Position numbers and translations under genes: made by a program. A DNA stretch of 64,000 nucleotides, from positions 372,001 through 436,000 of the forward strand of contig NZ_CP076326.1 in assembly GCF_018771565.1 (NCBI RefSeq). Direction: 5' to 3'. Shown piece after piece: positions 8,626 through 17,209 of the stretch (positions are counted from its first letter, which is position 1; each line of letters begins with the position of its first letter). This DNA comes from Thermoflexus hugenholtzii. GTDB lineage: Bacteria; Chloroflexota; Anaerolineae; Thermoflexales; Thermoflexaceae. The notes beneath the pieces were generated by a model that did not search any database, was not told the DNA's origin, and saw nothing but the letters and a program-made list of their open reading frames with translations.

Positions 8626-9786
8626 ATGGCGCGCATCGTGATCGACGTCACCGCGGCGGTGCGGCAGGGCGCGGGGATCGGGCGCTATGCCCGGGAGCTG
8701 ACCCGCGCCATCCTGCAGGCGTTCCCGGAGCACCGTTACACCCTGTTCTACGCCGGCCCGGTGCGCTTCCCCCTGACGTGGGCGCAGGCCCCTGGGCTTC
8801 GCCTGCGGGCGGCCCCGCTGCCCGAGAAGGGCATGGTCTGGCTCTGGCATCGCCTGTCCCTCCCGGTCCCCCTGGAGCTCTTCACCGGGGTTGCGGACCT
8901 GATCTATTCCCCGGATTTCCTGCTCCCGCCCACGCTGCCCGGGCGGCGCACGCTGCTGACCGTCCACGATCTTTCTTTTGAGGTGATGCCCGAGACCCTC
9001 CCCACGCCCCTGGTGGCCTACCTGCGCCGGAACGTCCCCCGCGCCGTCCGGCGGGCGACCCACATCCTGGCCGACTCCGAGGCCACGCGGCAGGATCTCA
9101 TCCGGCTGTGGGGCGTGCCGGCGGAGAAGATCACCGTGCTCTACAGCGGGGTGGAACCCCGCTTCCGGCCGGTTCAGGACCCGGCGCTTCACGCGCGGGT
9201 TCGGGCGCGCTACGGGCTGGGGCCGTGGCCGTTCATCCTCACGGTGGGCACGGTGCAGCCGCGCAAGAATTACCCGCGCCTGATCGAGGCCTTCGCCGCC
9301 CTGGTGCGGGAAGGGATCTTCCCCGAGGGCCATCTGGTCATCGTGGGGGAGAAGGGGTGGCAGGCGGAGGGGACCTTTGAGGCGATCCGGCGCTCGGGGA
9401 TGGCGGAGCGGATCCACTGGCTGGGCTTTGTGGACGATGCGGATCTGCCGGCGCTGTATTCCGCCGCCGCGGTTTTCGCGCTGGTCTCGCGGTATGAGGG
9501 CTTCGGCCTGCCGGCGCTGGAGGCGATGGCCTGCGGGACGCCGGTGGTGGCCTCGCGGGTCTCCTCCCTGCCGGAGGTGGTGGGGGAGGCGGGGGTGCTG
9601 GTGGACCCGGAGTCCGTGGCGGACATCGCGCGGGGGCTGCGGGCGGCCCTGGAGGATCCCGAGCGGCGGGCGGCGTTGCGGGAGGCGGGCCTGGAACGGG
9701 CCCGCCGCTTCACCTGGGAGGCGGCCGCCCGGCAGTGGCACGAGATCGTCTTGCGGCTCCTGAAGGGGACTCAGGGCCTTCGGTGA
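8626..9786 (+). CDS. Glycosyltransferase family 4 (GT-B fold)
   Basis: 386 residues with a GT-B architecture. The N-terminal acceptor domain starts IVIDVTAAVRQGAGIGRYAREL. The C-terminal donor domain shows ILTVGTVQPRKNYPRLIEAF, then LGFVDDADLPALYSAAAVF and the E-x7-E signature in SRYEGFGLPALEAMACGTPV. This matches bacterial mannosyl/glucosyltransferases that extend cell-surface glycans. The start ATG follows GGCGGAGAC. It diverges from the DUF2298 gene and may act with it on envelope glycans (inference). Acceptor and donor sugar cannot be told from sequence. Confidence 0.9.
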   Translation: MARIVIDVTAAVRQGAGIGRYARELTRAILQAFPEHRYTLFYAGPVRFPLTWAQAPGLRLRAAPLPEKGMVWLWHRLSLPVPLELFTGVADLIYSPDFLLPPTLPGRRTLLTVHDLSFEVMPETLPTPLVAYLRRNVPRAVRRATHILADSEATRQDLIRLWGVPAEKITVLYSGVEPRFRPVQDPALHARVRARYGLGPWPFILTVGTVQPRKNYPRLIEAFAALVREGIFPEGHLVIVGEKGWQAEGTFEAIRRSGMAERIHWLGFVDDADLPALYSAAAVFALVSRYEGFGLPALEAMACGTPVVASRVSSLPEVVGEAGVLVDPESVADIARGLRAALEDPERRAALREAGLERARRFTWEAAARQWHEIVLRLLKGTQGLR

Positions 9787-9807
9787 TCCCTTTCGACCAC
9801 AGGATAC

Positions 9808-9835
9808 GTAGGGCAACTGCCCGCAGTTGCCCCAC
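9808..9835. repeat. Stand-alone 28-bp palindrome (second copy)
   Basis: Runs from GTAGGGCAACTGC to GCAGTTGCCCCAC, a near-perfect inverted repeat in the gap after the GT4 gene. It closely matches the copy at 8513 and the MITE core. It could form a hairpin at the 3' end of the GT4 transcript, but no T-run follows. Confidence 0.55.
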
Positions 9836-9910
9836 ATAGGAGGAAGCCGGCTCCGGTCGTGCCGCCGGGGAACAGGATGCGGACGGTGCAGGGGATCAGG
9901 CCTGAGCGCC

Positions 9911-10249
9911 TCAGGCTCCCGGCTTTCTCTCCTCCCGCCTCCAGGTCAGGGTGATCTTATAGTGAGCCTCGGTGCTGGCGGCGGCGATGAACGCGCCGGC
10001 CTGGGCGTTCAGGCTCAGGCCGAACTCCACCTGGATCTCGTCGGGCGGGTCGTGGAGGGCGCGGAGCTTCTGGATGAGGACCTGCGCGGCCGGGCGGATC
10101 CGGTCCAGGGCGGCCTCAAAGGTCTGCTGCGCCTTCAGCACGCCCCGCTCCCCCCGCGCCGCCGGGATCATCCCCGGCTCCTCCGGCACCTCTGCTTCCA
10201 CCAGGATGGTGGCACCGTCCTCCAGGGGGAATTCAATCAGGCGCTTCAT
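9911..10249 (-). CDS. Trypsin-co-occurring domain 1 (Trypco1, CU044_2847-type) protein
   Basis: 112 residues. It opens MKRLIEFPLEDGATILVEAE, has a central helix ALDRIRPAAQVLIQKLRAL, and ends with PPDEIQVEFGLSLNAQAG followed by AHYKITLTWRRE. This pattern matches the small Trypco1 family, named for its association with trypsin-like proteases in predicted bacterial conflict systems. It is the last gene of a three-gene minus-strand operon, 24 bases after the membrane-ATPase gene and downstream of a trypsin-like protease gene, exactly the context that gave the family its name. Function is unproven; an adaptor or regulator of the protease is the simplest inference. Confidence 0.85.
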   Translation of the reverse strand: MKRLIEFPLEDGATILVEAEVPEEPGMIPAARGERGVLKAQQTFEAALDRIRPAAQVLIQKLRALHDPPDEIQVEFGLSLNAQAGAFIAAASTEAHYKITLTWRREERKPGA

Positions 10250-10273
10250 CGTTCGCCTCCGATTCCGGCTTGC

Positions 10274-13066
10274 TTACTTGTAAAGCGCCATGCGCAGCCA
10301 CTGGGCCATCAGGGGGACGGAAAGCCGTATCCCTTCTTCCGTCTCCGTCACGAGGTCGTGGTGGATCAGGGTCTGGAAGGCCTTCTCTCCGGCCTCCGGG
10401 TCCAATCCGGCTGCCTGAATCAGGTCCTGGCGTGAACGGACCGTCTGTTCCGACCCTGCAAAGGCCTGCAGGATGCGCTGGCCATCGGGGCCGGCCTCCT
10501 CCCAGACGCCGCTGAAGTAATATTCGGCAGTCAGGAAGAACTCCCGGAAGAATTCGGGAGTGAGCATGGCCCTCAAGTCCTCCACCGTCACCCGGCGGGG
10601 GGTGTTCCGCCCTTCCCGCCGGAAACGCTCGTTCCAGCGCTCCACCAGTTCGTAGCAGAGCCGCTGGATCAGGTAGGGTTGCCCACCGGTCAGGCGGTAA
10701 ATCTCCTCCGCCAGCGGTTCCTCCATATCCAGCGCGAAGTCATCCGTGGGGCGGCGGATGAGCCAGACGGCCTCGTCCCGGCTCAGAAAGGTCACCTTCA
10801 CCGGCTCCGCGCTTCCGTAGAAGACGGCGTGGTAATGGCGCAGCTCCTCCTCCAGCCGCTGACGCCCCGCCAGGATGAGGTTCAGCCAGAGATGCCGCCC
10901 CAGCGCGGCCCGCAGGTAACGGAGGAAGTCCGGCTCAAATTTCCCGACCTCGATCTTCTCCTCGATCAGCTCATACTCGTCCACCGTCAGCACTAAGCGC
11001 CGGCCCGCCATCTGCGGGTCCAGCCGTTCGAGAAGACGGTTGAGGGCCTCCGTGGCCTGCCCGAAGGAGGCGTATTCTGCGCGGTCGGGAGGGGGGCCGG
11101 GGTCCAGGCCTGCCGTTCGGGCCGCCGCGTGGATCGCTCCGGCGAACTTCTGGAGAAGTTGGCCGGTGTGGTCGGCGGCGATGAGATCCTGCATATCGGT
11201 GGAGGCAATCAGGATGTTCGGCGGCCGCTTCTCCTGCAACCGCAGGAGGATGGAGGACTTGCCCATCCGCCGGTGGCCGTAGAGGATGAGGACGGGGAGG
11301 GGGGTATCCGGGGGGCTGGCCCACCAGCGCTCCAGTCTTTCCAGCACCCCGCTCCGACCGACGAAGGTCTTCCGCACCGGGCGGCCGCTGGCCCCCTCCA
11401 TGAAGGGGTTCTCCACCGGGTGTAGCAGGACCTCCTCTCCGATCTCTCCGATCCAACGGGTTAGGACCTCCCGCCATCGGACAGCGACCTCCCGGATCAA
11501 ATCCGCCTCCGGGGGCTCGCACGTTTCCCCGGCGGTCTCGATCAGGCGGGTCAGGATCCCGATGGCCCGGCCGACGGCGGCGGAGCGGAGCGCAGGGCTC
11601 ACCGCCTCCCGGGCGGTCCGGATTTCCCCGGCAGCCTCCGCCAGCTGCCGGAGGGCCGCTGTCGTTCCGGGGCGCAGGGAGGGGCCTTTTTCATGCGAGC
11701 TGAAGATTGCGCTGCGGTTGGCCCACGCGGCAATGCCCGGGACGCTTTCCGCCTCCATCGCGGCCTTCAGCGCGGAGGCGATCTCCAGCATCTCGTTCCC
11801 ATAGGGGAGATGACGGACGACCTCAAAAGCCCGGACCGCTTCCTCCAGTTTCTTTTCGTGGAGATACCAGAACCCGGCGCAGGCGGCCCGGGCCGGGGTA
11901 TCCAGGCGCGGCTCTGGATTCTTAGGCTCGCGGAAAAGAGCCTCTTGCAATGAGGCGGAGCTAAAGCGAACCAGGTTCCAGTCGTAGGGAGCCCGGGCCA
12001 GTTCCGCTACGGCCGGGAGGATCCGCTCCTCCGGCATCCGCTCCAGCACCCGGTTGACGGCGTGGACGGCGGGGATGAATTGAAGCGTGTAGGCCAGAAT
12101 CTGATTGACATTGTATACCCCGGCGGCCCAATCTATCTCCAGCCAAGCTTCCAGTTGCTTTTGCACATTGGGGAGAGGAATCAGCGTTACATGGTGCAGA
12201 TTTCCTCCTCCCCGAGACCATTTCCATGCGGTGGGGAGCATCACTGCAAGGTAATCGGGGAAACGAGAGATCGCCACGCCAGTGGCCACGCTGGCCATTA
12301 TGCCAAGCACCACCCAGATCACCCAGGAGAGCACGCCGAGCACCACGCTAAGCACTACGCCGGTTATCACTTCGCTCACCATGCCGGACCTCACGCCGGC
12401 CCACACGCTGATCACCAAGCCGATCACTAAGAGGAGGGCGCCGAACATCCTGCCAACCATCACGCCGACTGCCACGCCGGCCGCCACGACGAGCGCCACG
12501 CCAAACCTTACGCCGCTCACCACGCCGAACGCCACATTGGCCACCACGCCGAGCGCCATGCCGAGCATCACGCAGAGTGCGAAGAGCATCTTGTCGCTTC
12601 TCACGCTGTTCGCCACGCCATACGCCACGCTGAACGCTACGCTGGACGCTACGCCGAGCGCCACGCCGAGCGCCACGCCGCTCAGGCCGAACTCCTTACC
12701 GAGCTCCACACCGAGCGTCACGCTGGCCAATACGCTGGGCATCACGATGAGTGCTACACCGCCCCAATTTACCGGGACCCCTACCCATTGCAATCCGGTA
12801 ATCAAGAAAGGAACTGCAAGGAGGATCGAAAGCAACCCCATCAGCGCCATATTCTTCTGAACTGGGTCCTCCCTCAGGGCGGGGAGAAGGTCGGGGCCAG
12901 TGGCCTTCCGATACCTGGGGTCCGCGAAGGTCTCCACATACCAGCGGAGGGCCTGAGGGAAGAAAAAGACCCAGTAGAGGAGCCGCAGGTAGTCCAGCGG
13001 GTTCCAGGGCTGGAGGGGGCGTTTCAACTTGGGAGCCAAATCCAGGCGGGGGACATTTGCGCTCAT
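10274..13066 (-). CDS. Membrane protein with GVAx tetrapeptide-repeat domain and C-terminal P-loop (STAND-like) ATPase
   Basis: 930 residues. After a soluble N-terminus come hydrophobic segments at about 73-95 and then, at about 105-268, a membrane region built on a four-residue period such as GVALGVALGVASSVAF. Residues 290-550 look helical. The C-terminal ATPase begins FVGRSGVLERLERWW, with Walker A GHRRMGKSS at 597-605 and Walker B LVLTVDEYE (acidic pair 696-697), and ends in a probable winged helix. The GxRRxGKSS/DEYE pairing is usual in AAA/STAND ATPases of the archaeal-ATPase type. Its ATG overlaps the stop of the protease-ATPase gene (ATGA), so translation is probably coupled. Role unknown; a membrane-anchored NTP-dependent sensor or switch is inferred. 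Confidence 0.85.
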   Translation of the reverse strand: MSANVPRLDLAPKLKRPLQPWNPLDYLRLLYWVFFFPQALRWYVETFADPRYRKATGPDLLPALREDPVQKNMALMGLLSILLAVPFLITGLQWVGVPVNWGGVALIVMPSVLASVTLGVELGKEFGLSGVALGVALGVASSVAFSVAYGVANSVRSDKMLFALCVMLGMALGVVANVAFGVVSGVRFGVALVVAAGVAVGVMVGRMFGALLLVIGLVISVWAGVRSGMVSEVITGVVLSVVLGVLSWVIWVVLGIMASVATGVAISRFPDYLAVMLPTAWKWSRGGGNLHHVTLIPLPNVQKQLEAWLEIDWAAGVYNVNQILAYTLQFIPAVHAVNRVLERMPEERILPAVAELARAPYDWNLVRFSSASLQEALFREPKNPEPRLDTPARAACAGFWYLHEKKLEEAVRAFEVVRHLPYGNEMLEIASALKAAMEAESVPGIAAWANRSAIFSSHEKGPSLRPGTTAALRQLAEAAGEIRTAREAVSPALRSAAVGRAIGILTRLIETAGETCEPPEADLIREVAVRWREVLTRWIGEIGEEVLLHPVENPFMEGASGRPVRKTFVGRSGVLERLERWWASPPDTPLPVLILYGHRRMGKSSILLRLQEKRPPNILIASTDMQDLIAADHTGQLLQKFAGAIHAAARTAGLDPGPPPDRAEYASFGQATEALNRLLERLDPQMAGRRLVLTVDEYELIEEKIEVGKFEPDFLRYLRAALGRHLWLNLILAGRQRLEEELRHYHAVFYGSAEPVKVTFLSRDEAVWLIRRPTDDFALDMEEPLAEEIYRLTGGQPYLIQRLCYELVERWNERFRREGRNTPRRVTVEDLRAMLTPEFFREFFLTAEYYFSGVWEEAGPDGQRILQAFAGSEQTVRSRQDLIQAAGLDPEAGEKAFQTLIHHDLVTETEEGIRLSVPLMAQWLRMALYK
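12263..12754 (-). repeat. 12-bp-period coding repeat encoding a GVAx glycine-zipper membrane domain
   Basis: On the plus strand the DNA shows a degenerate 12-base period of the kind ACGCCGAGCACC, ACGCTAAGCACT, ACGCCGGTTATC. Read on the minus strand it gives a tetrapeptide period [G/S]VAx over about 160 residues. Small residues recur every fourth position, as in glycine zippers that pack membrane helices. The array is degenerate, so it appears old rather than newly expanded. Confidence 0.75.
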
Positions 13067-14421
13067 TCCAGCGCCTCCAGATCCCTCTCATACCCGGCTC
13101 GCCAGTCATAATCGGGGTCGGCCAGGGCCTCGTAGCGGTGGTGGGCGGCCCGCTGCAGCCGGTAGGGGTGCCGTCCAGAAAGGGCGATGATCTCCCGGCA
13201 GGTCGCCGGGTCAAACCGGGGGGCCTCCGGCGCCCAGGGGTGGTCCAGCAGGCGCTGGGCCTCTCCTTCGGTGAAAGGGCCCACTTCCAGAGGCTGGAGG
13301 AAGTCCCACGGTGTGGAACCCCTCTCCGGCCGGGGGAAAATGTTCCATGGCGGCACGCGGCTGGCCGTGACCAGGCGGAAGCCCGGTTCCCGCTGGCAGA
13401 GGGCCCGGCATCCTCGAAGCATGTCCAGGTCAAAGCCCCGCTCCAGCGCCAGGTCCAGCTCGTCCAGCAGCAAAACCATCCGGCGGCCCCGCAGCGCAGC
13501 CCGAAAGTCTTCCCAGGTGTCCCCGCTCCCGCCCAGCCGGGCGATGGCCTCCCGGAGGAGTTGCCGGGCCGGGATGGGTTCAAAGAAATCCCAGAAGAGG
13601 GTGGGAATCTCTTGATCCAATCGCCGTTTCAATTGCCAGAGGACGGAGGACTTGCCGATCTTGCGCTCCCCGATGAGGGCGACGGAGCCCGCCTCAAGCT
13701 GCTGGAGCACTCGTTCCAGCAGGCGTTCCCGCCCGATGAAACGGGCGGGGTCTCGGATCGCCAGGATATCGGTGAAGGGATTGGGAGGCAAGGGACGTTT
13801 GACCGGCATCGGGACAAGGCTTGCGATGAGAGACGCGGGGATGATGAAGGCCGCCTTCACCGAGGGATCGCTCTCGGCGGCGGCGACCATGCCCACCACG
13901 CCGCCCAGGTCGTCGTCCCAGACCGGGGCGCCGCTGAAGCCCGGCTCCACCCAGTAGCTGATCTCCTTGGTGCCCTCAATCTGAAGCCAGCCGCGGGCGA
14001 TGGGGCCCCGGATGATGCCGCTCGCCCAGACGCCCTCCGGATGCTTGTCCGGGAAGCCGAAGGCTCGGATGGAATGGCCCCAGAGGTCGCCGCCCTCCAC
14101 CAGCGGAGCCGGCTCGGCACCCTCAGGCGGGTCGGATTCCAGCTCCAGAACGGCGATGTCGTCCTGAGGATGCCAGCGGGCGACCCGCGCAGTCAAAGAC
14201 CGGTCCTGCGCCAGAAGGGGGAAATCCAGAAAGATCGGACCAGGCGGCGGTTCCGGCGCGTCATCCAACAGGCCCAGGGCGTGGGTCACCACATGGGCGC
14301 AGGTAACCACCTCCCGTCTTCCCACCAGGAAGCCCGAGCCGATGACGGCTTTCCCGTCAACGGCATAGATGCGGACCTGGGCGCCCTGAATCCGATCCAC
14401 CGGGTCTGCCTGGCGTGTCAT
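13063..14421 (-). CDS. Trypsin-like serine protease fused to a P-loop (AAA/STAND-type) ATPase
   Basis: 452 residues. The N-terminal protease carries the full triad: H43 in TCAHVVTH, D88 in HPQDDIAVLEL and S163 in EPGFSGAPVW. There is no signal peptide, so it should act in the cytoplasm. The C-terminal ATPase starts FIGRERLLERVLQQLE, with Walker A GERKIGKSS at 251-259 and Walker B MVLLLDELD (320-321). The end is short, with no clear extra sensor or effector domain. It is the first gene of an operon with a repeat-membrane ATPase and a Trypco1 protein. The ATG is preceded by GGAGGGCAGG. Known: trypsin-STAND combinations occur in predicted bacterial conflict systems. Inferred: NTP-dependent switching controls the protease. 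Confidence 0.88.
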   Translation of the reverse strand: MTRQADPVDRIQGAQVRIYAVDGKAVIGSGFLVGRREVVTCAHVVTHALGLLDDAPEPPPGPIFLDFPLLAQDRSLTARVARWHPQDDIAVLELESDPPEGAEPAPLVEGGDLWGHSIRAFGFPDKHPEGVWASGIIRGPIARGWLQIEGTKEISYWVEPGFSGAPVWDDDLGGVVGMVAAAESDPSVKAAFIIPASLIASLVPMPVKRPLPPNPFTDILAIRDPARFIGRERLLERVLQQLEAGSVALIGERKIGKSSVLWQLKRRLDQEIPTLFWDFFEPIPARQLLREAIARLGGSGDTWEDFRAALRGRRMVLLLDELDLALERGFDLDMLRGCRALCQREPGFRLVTASRVPPWNIFPRPERGSTPWDFLQPLEVGPFTEGEAQRLLDHPWAPEAPRFDPATCREIIALSGRHPYRLQRAAHHRYEALADPDYDWRAGYERDLEALE

Positions 14422-14513
14422 CCTGCCCTCCAGATCCTCCGGCCTCGCCGGGCGAGGACGAAGGGAACGACCGCCGGCGCGAGGATGGGAGCGCCGAAGC
14501 CGGGCGTGGACCC

Positions 14514-14541
14514 TTGACCGCGCCGGCGTTTGCGGTATCCT
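14514..14541 (+). promoter_or_regulatory. Candidate sigma-70 promoter for the patatin gene
   Basis: TTGACC (14514-14519) is followed after 16 bases by TATCCT (14536-14541) in the 262-bp divergent gap between the protease operon and the patatin gene. A second -10-like TATAAC at 14657 is nearer the start but lacks a -35. Confidence 0.45.
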
Positions 14542-14683
14542 TTGCCTCGGCGGAGGTCGCCTGTCGCCGGCCCTCGGCCGATCATCCCGAACTCGGGCCC
14601 CCGCGCCCGGATCCGAAAGGAATCCACGCGCGCGGGCGCTTTCCCTAAGTCCCGATTATAACAAGAGAAGCGAGGCGGATGCG

Positions 14684-15634
14684 ATGCGACGGGCGTGGGT
14701 GTTGAGCGGAGGCGGCAACCGGGGCCCGCTCCAGGTGGGCGCGATGCGGGCGCTGCTGGAGCGGGGGCTCGAGCCGGACTTCCTCGTCGGCACCTCCGCC
14801 GGGGCCATCAACGCCGTGGCCTTCGCCGCCGACCCCACCCTCCCGGGCCTGGAGCGCCTGGCCCAGGCCTGGCGGAGCGTCCGCCGCGCCGATGTCTACC
14901 CCGGCCACCTCTTCACCATCCTCCGGCGCATCCTCACCCGCCAGGACAGCCTCTTCGACAGCGCCGGGCTGCGGCGCGTGCTGCAGGCCCATCTCCCGCC
15001 GGGGGTGCGGACGTTCGGGGATCTGCGGCGGCCGTGCTACGTGACGGCGGCGGACCTGCGCACCCAGCGCCTCATCCTCTTCGGCGAGGACCCCTCCACC
15101 CCGCTGCTGGAGCCGGTGCTGGCCAGCGCCAGCGTCCCGGTCATCCACCCCCCGGTGCGCTTCCGCGGGATGCAGCTGGTGGACGGCGGGGTCGTGGCGG
15201 TGGTCCCGATCTCCATCGCCCTGGAGAAGGGAGCCGAGGAGATCTACGTGGTGGACCTGAGCTTCAGCCCGCAGATCCTGCCGCCCCGCCGGGGCATCGT
15301 GGAGATCGCCATGACCGCGTATCAGACCCTCCTGGACGAGCAGACCCTGGACGACCTCTATGATGCGTTGCAGGCGCCGGTGACGCTCCACCACGTGTGC
15401 ATCCCCGCCTTCCGGGAGATCTCCTTCCTGGATTTCTCCCGGACCTCCGAGATGCTGGAGGCGGGCTACGAGGCGATGCGCCGTTATCTGGAGGACCCGC
15501 ATCCCGATCAGATCTGCGCGATCACGGCCGAGGCCCGCCGGGCCCGAACGGCTCAGATGGTCCCCGGCGGGGGCCGAGCCTATGCGCCGCCGCGCCGGCG
15601 GCGGTTGCTGGAGATGGGACCCCCGAAAGGGTAA
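14684..15634 (+). CDS. Patatin-like phospholipase
   Basis: 316 residues with the Ser-Asp catalytic dyad of patatins: oxyanion-hole loop SGGGNRG at 8-14, nucleophile elbow GTSAG at 36-40 (S38), and D167 in QLVDGGV. The fold is expected to hydrolyse acyl chains of membrane phospholipids, in the RssA/YlbK-type bacterial group. No signal peptide or membrane segment is seen, so it is probably cytoplasmic. It diverges from the trypsin/ATPase operon across 262 bp. Patatins serve as membrane-damaging effectors in some anti-phage systems, but stand-alone housekeeping patatins are common, so a link is only a suggestion. Confidence 0.92.
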   Translation: MRRAWVLSGGGNRGPLQVGAMRALLERGLEPDFLVGTSAGAINAVAFAADPTLPGLERLAQAWRSVRRADVYPGHLFTILRRILTRQDSLFDSAGLRRVLQAHLPPGVRTFGDLRRPCYVTAADLRTQRLILFGEDPSTPLLEPVLASASVPVIHPPVRFRGMQLVDGGVVAVVPISIALEKGAEEIYVVDLSFSPQILPPRRGIVEIAMTAYQTLLDEQTLDDLYDALQAPVTLHHVCIPAFREISFLDFSRTSEMLEAGYEAMRRYLEDPHPDQICAITAEARRARTAQMVPGGGRAYAPPRRRRLLEMGPPKG

Positions 15635-15676
15635 GAAGCAGGACCCGCGGGGCCGGCTTCGATCCGGAGGGACGCG

Positions 15677-16633
15677 ATGGCCTACATTGCGGTGGATCTC
15701 GGAGGCACCCGCATCCGGGCCGCGCGCTGCGACGCGGCGGGCCGGGTGCAGGCCCGAACGGAACAGCCCACCCGGCCGGAGGAAGGGGTGGAGGCGGTGA
15801 TCGCCCGGATCGTCGGGGCGATCCGGGCCGTCTGGCCGGCGGAGGAGCCGGTGGAGGCGATCGGCGTCGGCGCGCCGGGCCCGCTGGACCCCCGCACCGG
15901 GGTGGTGCTCACCGCCCCCAACCTGGGCTGGGAGAACGTCCCGCTGGCGGAGCGGCTGCAGGAGCGGTTCGGCGTCCCCTGTTTCGTAGGCAACGACGCC
16001 AACCTGGCCGCCTTAGGGGAATGGCAATACGGCGCCGGCCGCGGCCACGAGCACCTCGTTTATCTCACCATCAGCACCGGCATCGGGGGCGGGGTGATCA
16101 CCCATGGGGTGCTGCTGGAAGGCGCCCACGGCCTGGGGGCGGAGCTGGGCCACATCGTCGTGGAGGCCCGGGAGGGGCCCCGATGCGGATGCGGGCAGCG
16201 GGGCTGCCTGGAAGCCCTGGCCTCCGGGACGGCCATCGCCCGCATGGCCCGGGAGGCCCTCGCCCGCGGCAAGCCGGTCCCCTGGTCGGATCGGGATCCG
16301 GAGTCCATCACCGCCGCCGACGTCGCCGGGGCGGCGGCCCGGGGCGACCCCGTGGCCACGGCCATCATGGAGCGGGCCGCCTTCTACCTGGGGGTGGGCA
16401 TCGCCACCTTCTGGCACATCTTCAACCCCACCCTCGTGATCCTGGGCGGCGGGGTGATGAAGGCGGGCGACTGGTTCCTGGAGAGGATCCGGGAGCACGC
16501 CCGGGAGCGGGCGATGACCCCCGCCTACGTCACGCCCATCGTCCGAACGGCCCTGGGGGAGGACGTCGGGCTGCTGGGCGCCCTCGCCTACGCCCGCTGG
16601 CGACTGGCCTCCATCCTCCCTTCCTCCCGCTGA
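15677..16633 (+). CDS. ROK family glucokinase
   Basis: 318 residues. The phosphate-binding loop VDLGGTRIRAA opens the protein, followed by the sugar-site segment VGNDANLAALGEW, the TISTGIGGGV loop and ELGHIVVE with the catalytic region. The ROK zinc motif is CGCGQRGCLE. This fits an ATP-dependent glucokinase that feeds glycolysis or nucleotide-sugar synthesis. It lies 42 bases after the patatin gene and may be co-transcribed with it. Its last 46 bases overlap, tail to tail, with mobA on the other strand. Other hexose or N-acyl-hexosamine kinases of the family remain possible. Confidence 0.9.
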   Translation: MAYIAVDLGGTRIRAARCDAAGRVQARTEQPTRPEEGVEAVIARIVGAIRAVWPAEEPVEAIGVGAPGPLDPRTGVVLTAPNLGWENVPLAERLQERFGVPCFVGNDANLAALGEWQYGAGRGHEHLVYLTISTGIGGGVITHGVLLEGAHGLGAELGHIVVEAREGPRCGCGQRGCLEALASGTAIARMAREALARGKPVPWSDRDPESITAADVAGAAARGDPVATAIMERAAFYLGVGIATFWHIFNPTLVILGGGVMKAGDWFLERIREHARERAMTPAYVTPIVRTALGEDVGLLGALAYARWRLASILPSSR

Positions 16634-17199
16634 AGCCGCGCCCAGTCCTCCGGCGTGTTGATGTTCCGCCAGGACCGGCCCTCCGGGTCCACCGCCTGCC
16701 ATTCGGCCGGCGGGATGTAGCGCACCCGGATCGCCGGGTAGAAGGCGACCACCGCCCGTTGCCCGCACGCCAGGGCGGCGGCGATGGGGTTCAGACAGGA
16801 GACGCGATAGAAGGCGTGGAGCGGCTCCGGGCGACCCTCAACGTCCACCGGCACGACGGCGTCCGCGCCGTGGCGGCGCTCGAACAGCCAGTCAATGACC
16901 GCGGAATCCACCAGGGGCATGTCACAGGCGAGGGCGAAGGCCCATTCGTGCCGGGCGCTCAGCAATCCGGCCCACAGCCCGCCCAGCGGCCCGACCGGCG
17001 GGGAGGGGTCCGGGAGGAGGCGGGCCGCCAGGCCATGGAAGCGCTCGGGGTGCGGCGCGACCACCATCACATCGTCGGAGACCTCGCGGAGACGCTCCAC
17101 CAGCGCGGCGATGAGGGGGCGCCCGTGCCATTCCAGGAAGGCCTTGTCCCGACCCATCCGGCGGCTCCGGCCGCCGGCCAGGAGGATCACGCTATACAT
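16588..17199 (-). CDS. mobA: Molybdenum cofactor guanylyltransferase
   Basis: 203 residues. The nucleotide-binding motif LAGGRSRRMGRDKAFLEW, then PVGPLGGLWAGLL and ALACDMPLVD, identify MobA, which joins GMP to molybdopterin to make the bis-MGD cofactor. The C-terminal INTPEDWARLQ is also typical. A pterin-dependent aldehyde oxidoreductase is encoded 11 kb away, though that family normally uses the non-nucleotide form of the cofactor, so other molybdoenzymes probably need this protein. It overlaps the 3' end of the glucokinase gene, so the two transcripts converge. Confidence 0.93.
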   Translation of the reverse strand: MYSVILLAGGRSRRMGRDKAFLEWHGRPLIAALVERLREVSDDVMVVAPHPERFHGLAARLLPDPSPPVGPLGGLWAGLLSARHEWAFALACDMPLVDSAVIDWLFERRHGADAVVPVDVEGRPEPLHAFYRVSCLNPIAAALACGQRAVVAFYPAIRVRYIPPAEWQAVDPEGRSWRNINTPEDWARLQREEGRMEASRQRA

Positions 17200-17209
17200 G
17201 CGGCCCCCT

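Noticed and set aside
12282-12860. A Thr/Pro/Ser-rich, mucin-like frame opposite the GVAx repeat
   Set aside because: Its repetition is only the complement of the 12-bp coding repeat; it has no ribosome site and would be antisense to the ATPase gene.
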